From contig CM031879.1 in assembly GCA_018697195.1 (NCBI GenBank), positions 33,928,228 through 33,992,227 on the forward strand: 64,000 nucleotides of DNA, in the 5' to 3' direction. How positions within the stretch are numbered: the first letter of the stretch is position 1; the number at the start of each line of letters is the position of its first letter. The notes beneath the pieces were generated by a model. That model made no database searches and was not told the origin of the DNA. It saw only the letters and a program-made list of their open reading frames with translations. Origin of the DNA: Certhia americana (taxonomy: Eukaryota > Chordata > Aves > Passeriformes > Certhiidae). This document shows, piece after piece, positions 47,401 through 62,400 of the stretch. The position numbers and the translations under genes are program-made.

Positions 47401-50400
47401 GAAATTTCCTTGGTTGAACAGAGACTGAATTTGAAAACAGATAATTGGTAGAAATAGAGCGAGGATCTTTTTTGATAGAAAAGAGATAAAAACTATGCTA
47501 GAGAATAGGAAAGAAGACTTCCAATGTTTGAAAGGCAGTGATGTTAATAATCCTTCAAGAGGGAGATGTGCTAAGTGACCTTTAGAGATTTCTTCCAAGT
47601 GATATTTCTGTTTAAACATTCAGGAGTTCAGGACACTCCTGAAATTTCGTGCTTGTGTAAAAGGTAGAGAAGTTGAAGTAAAACTAAAACAGGACAAGTT
47701 AAGTGAATTTTATTGCCATATTTTCTCATCTGACTAGTTAAGCTTACACACCTAACCTTTTAGTTTACTGGCCTGACTGCAAGTATAATGATTTTAAAAA
47801 GCTGACAGATGAGAAAAATAGCTCCTAATATTTTAGAACCAAAGAAATACAGTATCTGTCTCTGATTAGTTAAAAATTTCTAGTATTTGCCCTTAAAAAT
47901 ATGTTTCTTGAGGCAATGTTCGTAGCCAAAAATAAAAACGGTTCTGAAACAATTACTGTTACTATTTGATTTATTTAACTTCCACAAAATGTGAGGGACT
48001 TTTCACTCTTAGAGCTATGCAAAATAGGACCCATTTATAGAGCTTTTAAGAGTATGTGGATATAGCTTTGAAAAGCCTACTAAGTGTTGACAACCAAGGG
48101 TTCTCTGGTTTATTTTTTTTGTTGGGTTTTTTTTGTTGGTTTTTGTTGGTTTTTTGTTTTTTGTTTTTTGGTTTTTTTTAAGAGCATGATCAGAGTACTG
48201 GGAAGAGTTTTGGAAATGCTTAAATGCAAAAGTTATGTGGGCCTGGTACACTCCTACAAGCCATTTTTATCCAACTGCTATATATTCTGCCTTTCAGATG
48301 AGATCTTTACCACTGGCCCTGAATGTAGGGATTAGGCATTTAATTACAGGGTGTAGTTTTTTATTTCTCTCGAGTTCATCTTTTTACACTGTTTGGTCTA
48401 TTTTTAATTTAAGTTAGCTTTATAATTTCAACATGCTTAATGGCAGGTGGCAGAAAGGCAGGATATATAAGAAAGCCTTTCAATGTTTTAGAAGTGGTAT
48501 AGGTCTTTCACTGAACCTGTGCCTGCTGATCTAAAAAGAACTAGTCATTGAATGCATTTTTCTTGTGCTGTTCTGGCAAAGTAGTAGTAGTCAGTATGTT
48601 GCTTAGAGGGTAAGTTTGACAAGTTCCATTTTCTATTGTTTCTTGATATAACTAAGTGAAAGACTTGGATCTTGGACTCTTTGTAACAGAATCCCTAACA
48701 AGACAGAGGTGTTTATTTCAACTTCTGTAGGCGAGTCAAAATGATAATGAGTACCATAGGGGGGATAAACACTTTTAATGCTTTTGAACCCTTGGTTTTT
48801 AAAATTTCATTGTGCATTTTGTTATAGGTTGTATATGAGCAAGAAGGAGTTTTCATTCACTCCTCCTGTGGAAAAAATGATGACCAGGACAACTTAATAG
48901 CAGGAATACTGCGTGTCATAGAACAGGTATTTGCATAATACAGTTACAGAAACTTCATGTATTTGTTGGCAAAGCACGTAAGTTTGGCAAATCTTAAATG
49001 CCTTTTGTAAGTGTAGGATTTTGTAAATGAACAAACATCACATTGTGTTTGACGTTGTCCTCATTTATATGTATATGTATGTTTTAACATAATCAAACCA
49101 TGACTATATATGGCAATAGGTACTTTGCTGAGTAGTGTTGAAATTTTTTGTGATTTGTCTTGTAGGAGAATGAAGTGGTAGTAGATTGGAGGCCACTGGA
49201 TGAGACTTTGGATACTTCTAATATCCTCTGTGCTGGAAAGGTTTGTTTGTTGGTTATCTGTGTTCTTCATTATGTTTCTTTAGAGATTTTATTTTGTGTT
49301 AACTAATGCATAAGTGATCTCATAACTGGAAGCAAAATTTATTTATTATTGGTATTAATATCTATATGTAGAAATCCTGTTTGCAGACTGCATCCCAGTT
49401 CAGGTTATTTGAATACATGTGTAGGTTGACTGTATTTAGTTTTAACTTGGTTCACAAATAAAATAGTAGGGGACTAACTATGAATAGTAAAGACCAAATG
49501 AGTATAAATATATCATAATCACCAGTCCCTCTGCATCTACTGTGTTGTAGTTTGGTGATTCACTCTTCATAGTTAGACATGAAAGTGAGAGGTGCTGTTC
49601 TAATGCAAAATAAAAATAGAAGTCTGGGGGGGTTCCTAGGTGAAGTGATATGTGGTATTTAAGCAGTATTAAGAGGATGACTAAATAAATAAATATTAAG
49701 AGGTAACTAAATAAAAGAGATTCAAGTTTTACACTTAAATGAATAGTTTGTTATGTTCATAGAGTCTGCAAGAGGTGGAAGAATATTTTAGGATGTTGGA
49801 ATTTACAAAGTAAGACCACAAAGTCTTAGTGATAAGTTTGAATTTCCTGTGTTGAACTGTATCACGTCTCTGAGGATTTCAATACATTTTTTTTAATCTG
49901 TGAAATAAATGCTGATTTTTCATGTTGAATCTGAGAAACCAGGTCAATTTTCATGCCTTGTGTTTTTTGATAGTTGCTTTTGTTGTTTTTCTCAGGATTC
50001 CAGTTCTGTTGTGGAGTGGACTCAAACTCCAAAAGAAAAATGTTCCAGAGGAGCAGACCGTCCGAGTAGTTATGAAGCAGAATGGGACATGGTTACCACA
50101 GTCTCTTTTAAAAAGAAACCTCATTCAAATGGAGGTACTTAAAAAAAAAATGTGGGGGGCTTGTTTGTGTGTAGGGTGTTTTGGTTTTTGTTCCATGATG
50201 GTAGCTTGTAACTGAAGAATTGCCTTTTAGATACAGTAAAATGGAAATTATTAGGACTTGTGAGGCTGGGATTCATTTGTGGTAAGACGCGAATCTGGGT
50301 GTGGAAAAAAAATCAGAAATGGAATAGCTGTCATCTGCCTCTATTTTTTTCTTTGAATCGGTAGAGAATTGTATTGAAAATGAACATTACATTTGACTTC

Positions 50401-53400
50401 TTGCTTCATCATTAGATGTAAGTAGCAGTTTTATCTGCACTGGACTTGCATTCTTTAAAACAAATGGAATTCAAACTGGGTGTTACGTTAGAAATGAAAA
50501 TGGAAAAATAAGTGGTTTACTACTCTAATGCCTTTCCATACTGCAGCAGCAGGGGGAGATGGAATGTACAGTTATGACATAAATGGATCTTTTATATGGT
50601 TCTTTTGCTTGGGCAAAATAATTCTATAGCTACACTGTTTTCGTTACAGTCTCAGTAGAGATGTTGAAAAACAAGTTGTGGCAAATGAACGGTGATTCTC
50701 AAGTAATCTTTTTTCTCTGATTCTCACAGTGCTTTTCTTTAGTAATACTTGTTTTCCATGTATTATTTCACAGCCTGTAACTGGGGACTGCTGTGCTTGT
50801 TTTGCCATCTTTATACTGGTTTTAAATGTCACGTCTGTCATGTATGAATAGAGGGTTTGGATGTCAGATTATGAATACTTTTGAGTAAAGCACAGTCCTT
50901 GGCTTTTATATGCACAAGCTCACACACACATGCACACACACATAGACACAGTATCTCTTTTGGGTAAATATGGTTTATCACATCACTAGTTTGTATTGAA
51001 TTTTCATCTCCAGTCAGCAGAGCATGTCTTCATCCATAGTGAGTGTTGCTGAGCACTATGGACTTGAATTATGCTCTTTGCCACTTCTTTGTTATTTCCA
51101 ATTGCTGTAATTTGATGGGAGCAGGCCAGGGGGTGTCCCAAATTCCTTCTGGACATGCTGGCAATTTTGTGTCCTCTGGTAAAGTAAACTTTAATCCCTT
51201 CTCTGTCAATATATACAGTCTTGCACAGCTTGTATACAAGTTTGCACACTACAGGAGGAGGGGGTGAGGAGAAGATTTCCAATTCCTTTGCCCTTACTTT
51301 GGTAGCAGCCTTACACAACACATGGCTAATAACTGTGGGCAATATATAGGTTACAGTTAGGATGTTAGTGCATCTCATGTTTAGTTTGAGTAAGTAGTAG
51401 TAACTGGTGGAGGTGCAGTTTGGATTTTGCTTGCTGCTACACTTTGATACAGCAGATGTACATTTAACAGCTGGATCACTTCTGCTTGTAGGATCAGAGT
51501 GTATCTTGAGTTGCAGGTGACCCACAGGGATCATCCAAGTCCAGCTCTTGGTCCTGCTCAGGACAACCCCAAGAATCACACCATGTACCTGAGAGTGTTG
51601 TCCAAATGCTTCTTGAACTCTCGTTAAGCTTAATGCTATGACCACTTTCCTGGGAGCCTGTTCCAGTACCCAACCATCCTCTGGATAAAAAACCTTTTCC
51701 TGTAAACTGTAGGCACAGTTTTAGGGTCTTTATGGACTTGTTGATTGTTTTACAAGTCTGTTGAAGATGAGGAGGCTCAAAGAAAAATCCAGAAATAGCA
51801 GTTACAGTGCACATTTTATTACTAGAACCAATGCTAGTGTTTATGTTTTGAGTTTGTTTTTTAGGAACAGTGACAGCTATAATATATTTACAATTGCTAA
51901 CACTGAAAGTCAAACTGAAATCATGTGCTAATTTTGTTTTTAAGATGCTACAACTCATGCAAATGGAGAAAGCAAGTGGTCATTCCTGTTCAGTTTGACA
52001 GATCTGAAATCAATCAAACAAAACAAGGAAGGCATGGGATGGTCTTATTTAGTGTTCTGTCTGAAGGATGATGTGAAACTTCCAGCTCTTCACTTTCATC
52101 GTGGAGACAGCAAACTGTTGATTAAATGTCTTGAAAAGCACATTGCGCTGAATGAGTAAGTATCAGATAACTCTTAGTTCCGTAAAATAAATACAGATTA
52201 TTGGTTTACTTGAATCATGTAATGAATTTCAGATTAATACTTCCTGATTGTTATTCTCTTTCTTTTTTTATTAGTAGAAATAGTTTTCAAGGTGGCTGAA
52301 ACTGTGGTTTCACATATTCATTTGGAATGTGAGCCGAAGTTTAAAAGTTGTTGGATTGATTTATGAAGTGTTTCAGAATCTGAAGTGTTATTAGCTCTGA
52401 ATGCCTCAATTGCTCCCTCTAGTGGGTGCAGAAGCGTCTTATGAACATGCAGTGTAAAAGTTAAATCCTTCATGAGCTACTTCTATAAAAAGGGATAATT
52501 TGTGTTAAAGTTTGAGATTGTCTCCTTTGTGCAAAATATGCATGAGTATTTACATGAGCGTGCAAGGTAACTTACAGTACTGTCAAATAAATCAATTGGT
52601 ATATAAATGTTTTCCCCCACAAATCTGTTTCCCCTGTGATTTCTTGCCTGATCAATGTTTCACTCTTGATCTTTGCTGCACAAATCAACTTTCTGAGTGT
52701 AAATATAGTTAAGACTCTATCATTCTGTTAAATACTTCAGGGCTGATGTGTAGTTATATTGTGTTATCTCCAGGTTTTTTACTAGGATAAAAGCCGTTTT
52801 GATCAGCATGGCATAAGTGCAGAATAAAATAAAATTTTCTTCTCTCACTGTGTAGGCATAAGTATAATTTAAGAATCCAACAGGTAAATAAGGTTAGATA
52901 CAATATGAAGAAATAAATATGATGTGACATGTATACCTATAACAACTGTAATATCAGTGTAACATGCAATCTATTTTCAAAAGTGTTTTGCTATTGTCAC
53001 TTGCAACATAATAGTCTGATGACAGATTTGAAGGTCCCTAGTGAAATGGCTGTGGGAATCCTTACAGAGGGCAGGGCTCTTCTCATATTGGTAGATCACT
53101 GAGGTCAGAGATGCCTTCAACAAGTAGGGCAGACTGATGCTGGATAATACTGAGGAAAATTTTGCTGGATAACAAGTCAGTAGGACGTGAGTGGTGTATA
53201 TTTATTGAACTGATTTGTGAAGGGCTTTTAGAGTTTCAAGACATGGTGTTGGAGTTTGTGATAATCAGAAATTTTCAGCTGCTTGGGGAAGGTAGCATGA
53301 TCAGTCTAGTTGGTGGAATGGTACTGACTGTAGCATTGTTTGTCAGCTTTGTTAGGGGAAAAGTGAGGACGACCAAAGGAGAGGCTAATAGGGGGACAAG

Positions 53401-56400
53401 ATGAATTTGTAAATAGGAATATTCTCTGTATAACTGTAGATTACAAAATCCTGAACGACAACTTCATCTTAAATCCCGATGTTTTTTTCTTTAGGTGCCC
53501 TTCTTTAAATATATTTTCATTTAGTTTCGTAATTTCCCAGCCTCTGCAGACATAGTGAAACCTTGTCCTGCCATTCCCCTCCTTCTCTCTCTTCCTTCCT
53601 TTTCCCCCAAGGAAACTGTTCCTTTTTGAGCATACTGCTGTGTTTACTTATTTGTGGATACCTTCTGACTAGCTGCTGGGAAACTAGGGCAGGTTTTGGG
53701 AGCAACTGATGTAGGAAACACTGGAAAGAGACCTGTATATAGTAGTCACAGAAAGCTTTATATCAGATCTGTGTAATCTGTTGCCTGTGTACTGCAGCAA
53801 CATATTTGAAATTTTCTAACTAATTTCTAGGATAAGACAGCAAAACTTGAGGTGATGTTCAAGCTTGCAGGATGTGCTGTTCTGCTTGGTGTTGCCACCT
53901 TGAACAGTTGTAAGCATTAATGAATGCAAGAGCAGATACTTCAGGAACTTTAAAGCTTAAAGCAATGACAGCTACAGAAATTCAATTTGGATTACCTTAA
54001 GCATTGACCTGAGCAGGAGCTTCCAGTTTTAGTTTTCTTATTCAGTTAAGGTCTCTTCTGCCACCAAATTCGCTTCTGTTGTCTAGTCATGAATTATGAC
54101 AATTATTTTTTTCTAAGGAAAGATAAAAGAGCAAATAGGTCATCCAAGATACAGAAATGACAGTGTCAGTCTGTGTTTCCCTTGTTTCCTAGTGGTTATT
54201 CATTCTTTAGTTCATAATGTATCTCAGGTCCCAACATCATTTAGGAAAAGATGTCTGCTCAGCTGTGTGGATGCCACAAGCGAATATTTGTCAGTGTAAT
54301 TACTTGTTATACCAAATTGTATTTTATAAAACATGGGATATCGATACTAAGGCAGAAATTTTAGTTTATATTACCTTTATGTTGCAGGTATTTTCTTATA
54401 TTCTTATTACCTCAAAAGATTTTGTCTTTCTTTAACAATATTCTTTATAAAATATCATGTCATTGCTGAAATCAGCATGAAGCAGCTAAATTCATAAAAA
54501 ATAGTTGTAATTTGTTGCCCTAAGGATTATGTGCCCCCTAGTTTGATTGCACTAATCTAATGTTGAGGAAATACCATGTGCACAGCTGCCACTTTGTAAG
54601 TCACAGTTCTTTGAGTTAGTTTAATAAAGTGTACTGCTCACAAATTTTTGAACATTACCTAAGTAGGTGTTGATGCCCGCCTTACTGTCCAGAAAGTGTG
54701 TGTAACTAAAAGGGAGATATGGTACAAAGTTTTAATGCTTTTAGTTAAGGAAAACATAATACATGACTCAGCCTTTGCCCCTGTGCTGCTTTTTAGAAAA
54801 AGCCAGTTGAGCTTCATTAACTGTTGCTGCCTCAGAATGATGACTGTGATGTCTGGCTGTCTCAAAAGACAGATCTCTTGTTGCATTTCATATCCGTCAG
54901 TGTTTACAGTATCCTGTCCTGTTGGAATGGGAAGGAGATAAGGCTTATTAAAGTTCTTATCTTTGACTTTAATAACATGGTAGATGATGCAGGTGCTAAT
55001 AAAAAGAAAAGTAATTTTCTTTCAAAGACTAGAAATAGTAGATTTAAACTTTGTGAGAGAGCAATAGAAAGGTATTTTATAAATGTAAGTCTGTGCAGTG
55101 GATTAGGGTCAGATGGCAAAGTGCTTGACTTTCTCCTGCCTGGATACAAACTCTGAGGCTTGAATGTCACCCTGCTTTCTGAGCTGTTCTCTCTTAGGTC
55201 ACCTACTGAGCAGTAAATTGGTGATTCAGCAGCTGCTTAAGGAAGTAATGGGGTGGCTGTGCTGAAGAAAGGGACAAAATGGGATGTTGCAGTGTGAGAG
55301 TAAAAGAATAGACTCATTACTAGGAACAGCATGGTTTCACTGCCTTTGTTGTCACTAATGTCATCTCCTATGGAACCCTGTTGAGTGGCAGGAGTGAGCA
55401 GAAGTGTACAAAAGCCGTGAGTTAGGCCAAACTGGATTTGTGTTCATTAAGCTTTTGGAGTCTACACAGTAATATATTTGCAGGGCTGTACTGAGATGGT
55501 TCTGTTTCACAGTACAATGGCTTTTAAGCTCCTGTCAGTGTGAATCTTAGAATTATCTGACAGGATCTGTTGTAGTACTATTGGTTAGAAATTTGTTGAT
55601 GTGCTTTCATACATTGAAAAGCAATTTGTGTTCCTTAATGTAATGTTATGCAGGGTGCCATAATGTAAGATTTACAAACTGATAGATCCTTGACTGTATG
55701 GGTGACATAGGCTCTTTTCATTTCCTCTATTATGTTAAGGGAGTTTCAGCATATATTGTGTTGAGGCTGACTGTGTCTCATTACATTTCCTGTGTGACAT
55801 TTTTTTGTCCATTGTCAAAACTAGAAAACAGTACTTGAAGAAAATTTTGTCACCTACATGTAAGTGGAATTATCTTCCAGAGTAATTTCTCAAAAAAATT
55901 TTCTACAACTTCACTTTTCAGGGAATAAAATAGTACAATTAAGAGTTAGTATGGAAATAACTAATCTTTTGAAAAATGAAGGTCCTGTTTTATGTAGCAT
56001 TAGTTGGTGAACTTGTGCCAAGGACTAAGAATGATCTTATATAAAATCTTTTATTTTTTACACAAAGCCTGAAATGTGACTTCAAAAAACCAGTGAATGT
56101 TCTGAAAATTTTACAGAAAAAAACAGTCACACCCAGACACCCTTTTAAAATTTTATTGCAGATCTCCACATGATGAACGAGTTCTTCTTGTGAAGACTCA
56201 GAAGTCACTGTCTCAGTCTTTTGAAAATCTCTTTGATGAACCATCATCATATGGCTTATTACAAGTATGTATTATTTTTAAATTTTTTATTCTGAAGTCA
56301 TGCATTAAAAAAATGCACTTTACCACATCACAGGAGTGTTCACTAAGTAATGATTTAATGCAATTGTAGAAGCAATAATGCCATTTATGACATTGTTGTT

Positions 56401-59400
56401 GATTATTGCCAAGAATAATGCCATTGTAGAAGCATTGACTGTATCCTAAACCAAATGCTTACTATAGAAAGTACACTTAATTGTAGGTTGTTTTCTATGA
56501 TGTAATAACTTCTTAACTCTCCTGTGGTATTATTTCAAACATATTCAAATTCATGTTTTCTGTGATTCATACATTTGGGTACAGAAAGTCTTAGGGTGAG
56601 AAAGGAAAAATTTTAGGAGTTACCAAAACATATTAATTACAATTTTCTAAGTTTTCATTGACTATTCTTTTCCTAGATATTTTCTGAGACTTTTGAATGG
56701 ATAATGGAAAATACAGCAGCAAAGGCTAAAAATACGGGGTTTTTTAATACTTCAACTGCTTATCATTTGGTGGGGCTTGTGAAAGTCAGCAGCAGAACTT
56801 GAGTGACTTAAATGAGGCCAAAGGGTTGACCCACTGATGTGTTTAATTAAAGAAATTCTTCGTGAATTTATTACATTAGTTTCTGGATTTAGTTGTCAAA
56901 TCAATATTTGTATGAAATTCCTAGCAGAGTACATGATGGTTCAGACTGTTTTCTCTGTGAGGGTAGGTGTAAGGTATCTGTTTTGTGCCATGAATCACTG
57001 ATAGCAATCTCCTTTGTCTTTCTGTGCATAGGTAAGTCTTACTGGGAACACTGCTATCCATTCTTTCAAATCAATTAGCAATTAGTGTTTTCTTCATACT
57101 TAAGATACATTTTTGAATCATGTGATGATTATTCTGTATTTCTACCAATACATGAAACTTAAATAATTTTGAGATCTACAGTACTTTTCCTGATGCTTTG
57201 CTTTGAGTACAAGAATTACAAATATATATATATATATATACACACAAATATATTATAAACACAAATGTTTGTGTTTTACTTGTTTTCCATGTTATAACAG
57301 AAATGGAAGAAAGATCCATACACAGTAACAATGGGAAAGTTTTCCAGAGTCACAAACTATATTGTTGGTAGTTTACGTTCAAGTGATCCATCAAATCAGA
57401 GGCGACCACCATCAGAAATGGCAGACTTTTTCAATGATACCATTCCAGGGCTGAAGATAAATCAGCAGGAAGAACCAGGATTTGAAGTCATTACACGAGT
57501 GAGTCTATAAATTAAGGATGCCTTGATGGTTTTTATGCACTTATTCAAAAGAATGATATTGGAATTAATTACCATTAATTCTCAAGAATTAAGATCATCA
57601 TCATCAGTTACTTTCAAGTATGTAATTTTCAAGTATACAATTGTGAGTTTTCTTTGAAAGGAAGTTTGTAATTAATGAAATGGTCACTATAGTTATGTTA
57701 GAGGCACTACCTTAAAAGGTGACCTATTTTATGTTCAGTGTTTCCTCAGAGGTCAGTTAGAACTATGTTAAGTAAAATTGGAGAATGCAGGCTAATAACT
57801 AACTTTTTTGGCTAATGGCTACTCGCATTTCAGTTTCTTTTAAGATTAAAACAAAATACTTAATTGGATGATTAGTATCTAGGGCATATTACACCCTAGA
57901 CATAAATTACAGATTTATGTATGATTTGAACCAGAGCTAGAATGAACTTATAATTGTATCGTGAATCACTGTAGACACCTGTTGGAGTCTTCTACAGATA
58001 TGTTGAAAAGGCTTATTTTTAAATGCTAGTGATTATTGTTTAAGCAGCTTGCATATTTTTAAAACATTAAACTGTTTTATATGGAGGATTTTTTGAGTTC
58101 AAGCTAGTCTTAATATCTTAGCAGTTAGCTGCATGAACTACATAATTTAAGTTGCTGCCTAGCACTTAGCTAATTTATCAGGGAGAGAAAATATAAAAAA
58201 TGCTATATATGGAAAATAACATTGACCTATATGTCTTAATCTGACAAGTGCCTTCGACTTCTAAAGAGTTGAAGCACAAATTGATTTGGAGATTGCTATC
58301 ATAAAAATATTTTTAGGAAGTAAGAATTTACTTTCTGCTGAATTCTCCTGTATTTAGACAAGCAGTTTGGGAACTGAGAGACTAAGCACAAACTGAAACT
58401 TTTAATGAGTGTTATAAATTCTGAAAGTACATACGTCCTTGGGTTTTTTCTGAGGTTGTGTATCAAAACTGATCTTTCCAGTCATATTGTACAGTCTGTG
58501 TAGGGATAGCATCTCCAAACCCAAGCTGGTTTTCAGTTCTCTTGTAAGATGAACTCATGTATCAGGAATGTGTTTTTGAAGTGAAGCTCCTGAATGTCCT
58601 TATTTGCTGTGTTGCATTAGTTTATGGGAAGCTAGCTCAGAGGCGTTTGTGAGTTAGAAGGTTATTTAAAACACGTACATCCTCCAGAATCTGAAATATT
58701 AGCATGTATAGCCAGGTCCTCAGCACCAAGTGTCTTGCTCTAAAGGTCTGCTTGTGTTGGCCTTGCTTGCTCATGTGGGTACAACCTTAGATCCTTAGAG
58801 TTGCTAACTGAGGTATGTGCACGTGGAAATGTAATTGCACTGAATATAAGAAACTGGCAAGCTTAATGTTACCATTTGTGCAGTTGTTTGCAACTACTGA
58901 AATGCTTCATTTGGATTCATATAATGCCTTGGTGTGTGTTTCAGATCGACCTAGGGAAACAGCCTGAAGTTAGTAGAAGGGAGCCTGTGTCAGCTGAAGA
59001 ATGGGCTAAGAATATGGACTCTGAAGGAAGAATTTTAGATGTTGACTACATAAAGCGATTGATATTCAAAGGGGTAACTAGTTTTTCTAAATTCAGCAAG
59101 ACTTATGGCTTGATCCTGGATTTTGCTTTCCTTCTCATACTGTGGATATGCTGCTTTCATTACACTCGTAATGTTTCATGCAGAGCTTTGAGCATGACCC
59201 AGACAGTCATTATTGAGATACTTCATAAAGCATGGTTTGCCAATCAAATACCTCAGCAGTCTTGCAGCTATATAAGGTACTCTACAAGGACAGAGATCTT
59301 GTGGCTGGCTAAAGGAAATGAGTTGGAAATACAGAAGCTTAAGTGATATAACAAATGAAAGTGGCTTTCAGGAAAAGACCAGTATTTCAGTGTTAGGATA

Positions 59401-62400
59401 TTTATTTTTTTCTTTTCTCTTAGAATATTTTTCTTACCCTTCTCCAGCAGAAGCTTCTGGTTTTGCCCAGCAGTTTGCTGGGATTTGACCCTGATCAGAG
59501 CAGTGCTAAACACTTTTGCTGATATTTGTAATTGAACTTAGGGGTTTTGCTATATGAATGTGAATTTAGTCTCAGTGATGTAAATTTTGAAAACTAATTG
59601 TGTCCTGTAGCTTTTCTACATAATGTTACTTCAGCATTTCTATATTTTGGTGGGAGTCTAGCCGCCTTAATGCATTCATTGTGTGCCTGCTGATGCATGA
59701 TTGCAAGCAGAAGTAGAGAATGATAACACTGTTCCTTAATATTCATGTGATGTGCCCGATTAGGGACCCTTCCACAATCATGAGAATTACTACAAACCTT
59801 CACTTCCTGTAGCCCACTTTCCTGTCATCTCTAACCATTGCCAGGAGAGTGAGTGCTGTATTTTATTTATGACTCAAGATCCCCAAAGTGGGGACTCTCA
59901 TCGTAGAAGTTGCTTGTTCTTGTGACTGTACTGCAGGAGTTGCAAGAAACTCTCCTGATGAGAGCAGGATATAATTCAGCTCCGTACACTTTTGTCATCT
60001 GAAAACGTTGAGCATTACTTGGAAGATTTCTGACAAGAGGCTTCTTGAGTGGACGCTAGCATTTTTGACTGAAAGGTTCATTGAAGGTTGGCCATGTCTT
60101 GTGAGATGAAAATATTTGTTTAAAAAACCCAAATAAATGGAAGACTAGTCCTCAAGGTCATTTTTGGCACTACAAGAAGTTTGGCAACTGTAAGCAGAAA
60201 CAGCCTTATATTTTTATAAATTTTTAAAGATACTCTTTTTTTACTTCTTAAAGTCTGTGATGCCTGTAAGTTTTTTATTTTTAGTAGTGAAGCAAAAATA
60301 TAGAAAGAAAATTATTTTCTAAAGTTTCTTTTTCTACCTAAGAGTGTATCCAGTGCTTCTACAGTTTTCTGTTTAATCCTACTGGTTTCCTTCCAATGTG
60401 ATACCTAGTTAGCACTGAGACTTGGCTACAATGTAAAAAGAAACCAACTTGAAGTTGCTACTTTGGGAACTGTTGAATCAATCTAGGACAGTTTCCTCAC
60501 TGTATGGGAATACTTCTGTTGATGCTTCATATCCATTTTTACCTAGGGTCTCAGCCATACTTTAAGAAAAGAGGCATGGAAATTTCTTTTGGGGTATTTT
60601 CCTTGGAATAGCACTAAAGAAGAGAGAGCAAATCTGCAAAAAAGCAAAACGTGAGTACAGTGACTTTTTTCTTACAAAATAAATTTAAAAGCTGCATCTT
60701 TTTTAAGACATAGTGATGTAGAAAGCCTTTTAAAAGACAGGTGCTAAAATTGTTATTTACTGTTAAAATTGTTAAATGCAAGGACACGTGACATTTTCTT
60801 AAAAACTGTTATGTTAAAAACATTACATAAACAGGGTGATGTTCAAGAATAAATGGAATGAATGAATGAATGCTTAAATTAAAAAAACGAAATGTGAATG
60901 ATTGGTTTCAAAATTCTTTCTTCTTCAGGGATGAATATTTCAGGATGAAACTGCAGTGGAAATCTGTCAGTGAGGAACAAGAAAAGCGAAATTCAAGATT
61001 AAGAGATTACCGGAGTCTTATAGGTAAATTCATGTTTAGAAACATACCTAACTGCACACGCACTTTTAAATATTAATATGAAATTGAAAAAAGTATACCC
61101 TTTTAAAGACCCTGCATGAAGAGGCACTAAAAATAAAACTTTGCTCTTTTCAGAGGAATCTGTACTTAATATTAAAACTTTCCCAACTAGAGTAACTCAG
61201 AGCTTTACATATTAGTACTAAAAACTGGTTGGGTTTTTAAACTTACTTAATAACAAAAGACTTCATTTTGTCTTATGTCTTAATGTGTTTTTAATGGAAA
61301 TGTTAAAGTAATGATGTACAATAGGAATGTGAAAATGTGTCTGTTCGTATTTTATAATTTCTTATAGGGATTTATGTATGTGCATTCCAACTTCTGGAGT
61401 TTTACACTTTCTGCTAAAAATTTCATCAAATTATGCTGAATATTAGCAGTTTGGATCCTCAGTTCTCTTGGGTAGTGAGATTTGGGCACCAGTGTTCAGG
61501 ATTACTAAATATTTCTTCAGGAGACAGGCCAAGATTTCTTTGTTATTCTGAGAGAAAGACAACTTATTTCAGGCAGTTATTCAACAGGCAAGCTGAAAGG
61601 GTCAAAGTAGTCTATTCTTGGTAGATTAATAAACTACATTTTTAGAGAATAATAACAGAAAAAAATTATTATGAGTTTAAAAAAGGCCAGGTGTTTGTTT
61701 CTGTTGAGACAATTATTTTAATTTTTAAGCAGTTGAAATGTATGTGGCAGTATTAGGGTTATGTAGTAAAATAGATCCACATCTACAAAATAATCCTTTT
61801 ATCAAATTGCATTCAAAATTTTGCAAAATTTCAGAATATTTTGATCTTGAATTTCACCATGTATGTATGCTGTATGTGAGTATGCTGTGCGCTTGGTATG
61901 TTTCAGGCATCAAGCCAGCCGGATGAAAGAGGCAGTTTCATCTTCTCTGAGTTACAGGAGCTTGTTACACAGTATTTATAAAATGCTGTTATGAACTGTC
62001 ACAGTGTCTTTGAGCTGATCATGTGGGAACTTTCCAACTATGGCTTAAGCTGTGTCGCATCAGTATTCATAAACGGCGTTGTAGAGTTAACTCGCATAAA
62101 ATTGGTTTTAATCCTCTTAAGTGTAAAACATTTTTGCTGAATTATAATCAGGATTTTTTCCATAAAATGTATTATCAAAGAAAAGGCAGAAAGCTTTAAA
62201 ATATGTTCGTAAGCAAATCCTTTCATTGCAGATAGGAAGGATTTTTTTTATTTTAAAACATTCTTTATTTTGAAATGGCATTCAGTTATGCAGTTGTCTC
62301 AAACACTTCAAAGCTTTGCAAGAGTGTTTGAGGAAGAAACCATCAGCTTAGACATTCTGAATTAATTTGATACTGGCTTTGTAGGACTGGTTTTGAAAGT

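Larger units (their letters stand above)
37864..48827 (+). other. TBC1D15: TBC1D15 intron 1 (11 kb)
   Basis: Starts in the CpG island and passes the end of the duplicated block at 42426. A CR1 lies at 42065-42808, and the rest is AT-rich unique sequence with a G/T-rich low-complexity tract at 48108-48180. No additional exon was recognised. Open frames at 43818-44084 and 46072-46353 are taken as chance. Confidence 0.8.
50135..51944 (+). other. TBC1D15: TBC1D15 intron 4
   Basis: 1.8 kb holding a CA-rich stretch (50912-50951), a minus-strand CR1 fragment (51498-51710) and a long minus-strand open frame (51004-51645) that partly covers the CR1. No exon on the plus strand was recognised. Confidence 0.8.
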
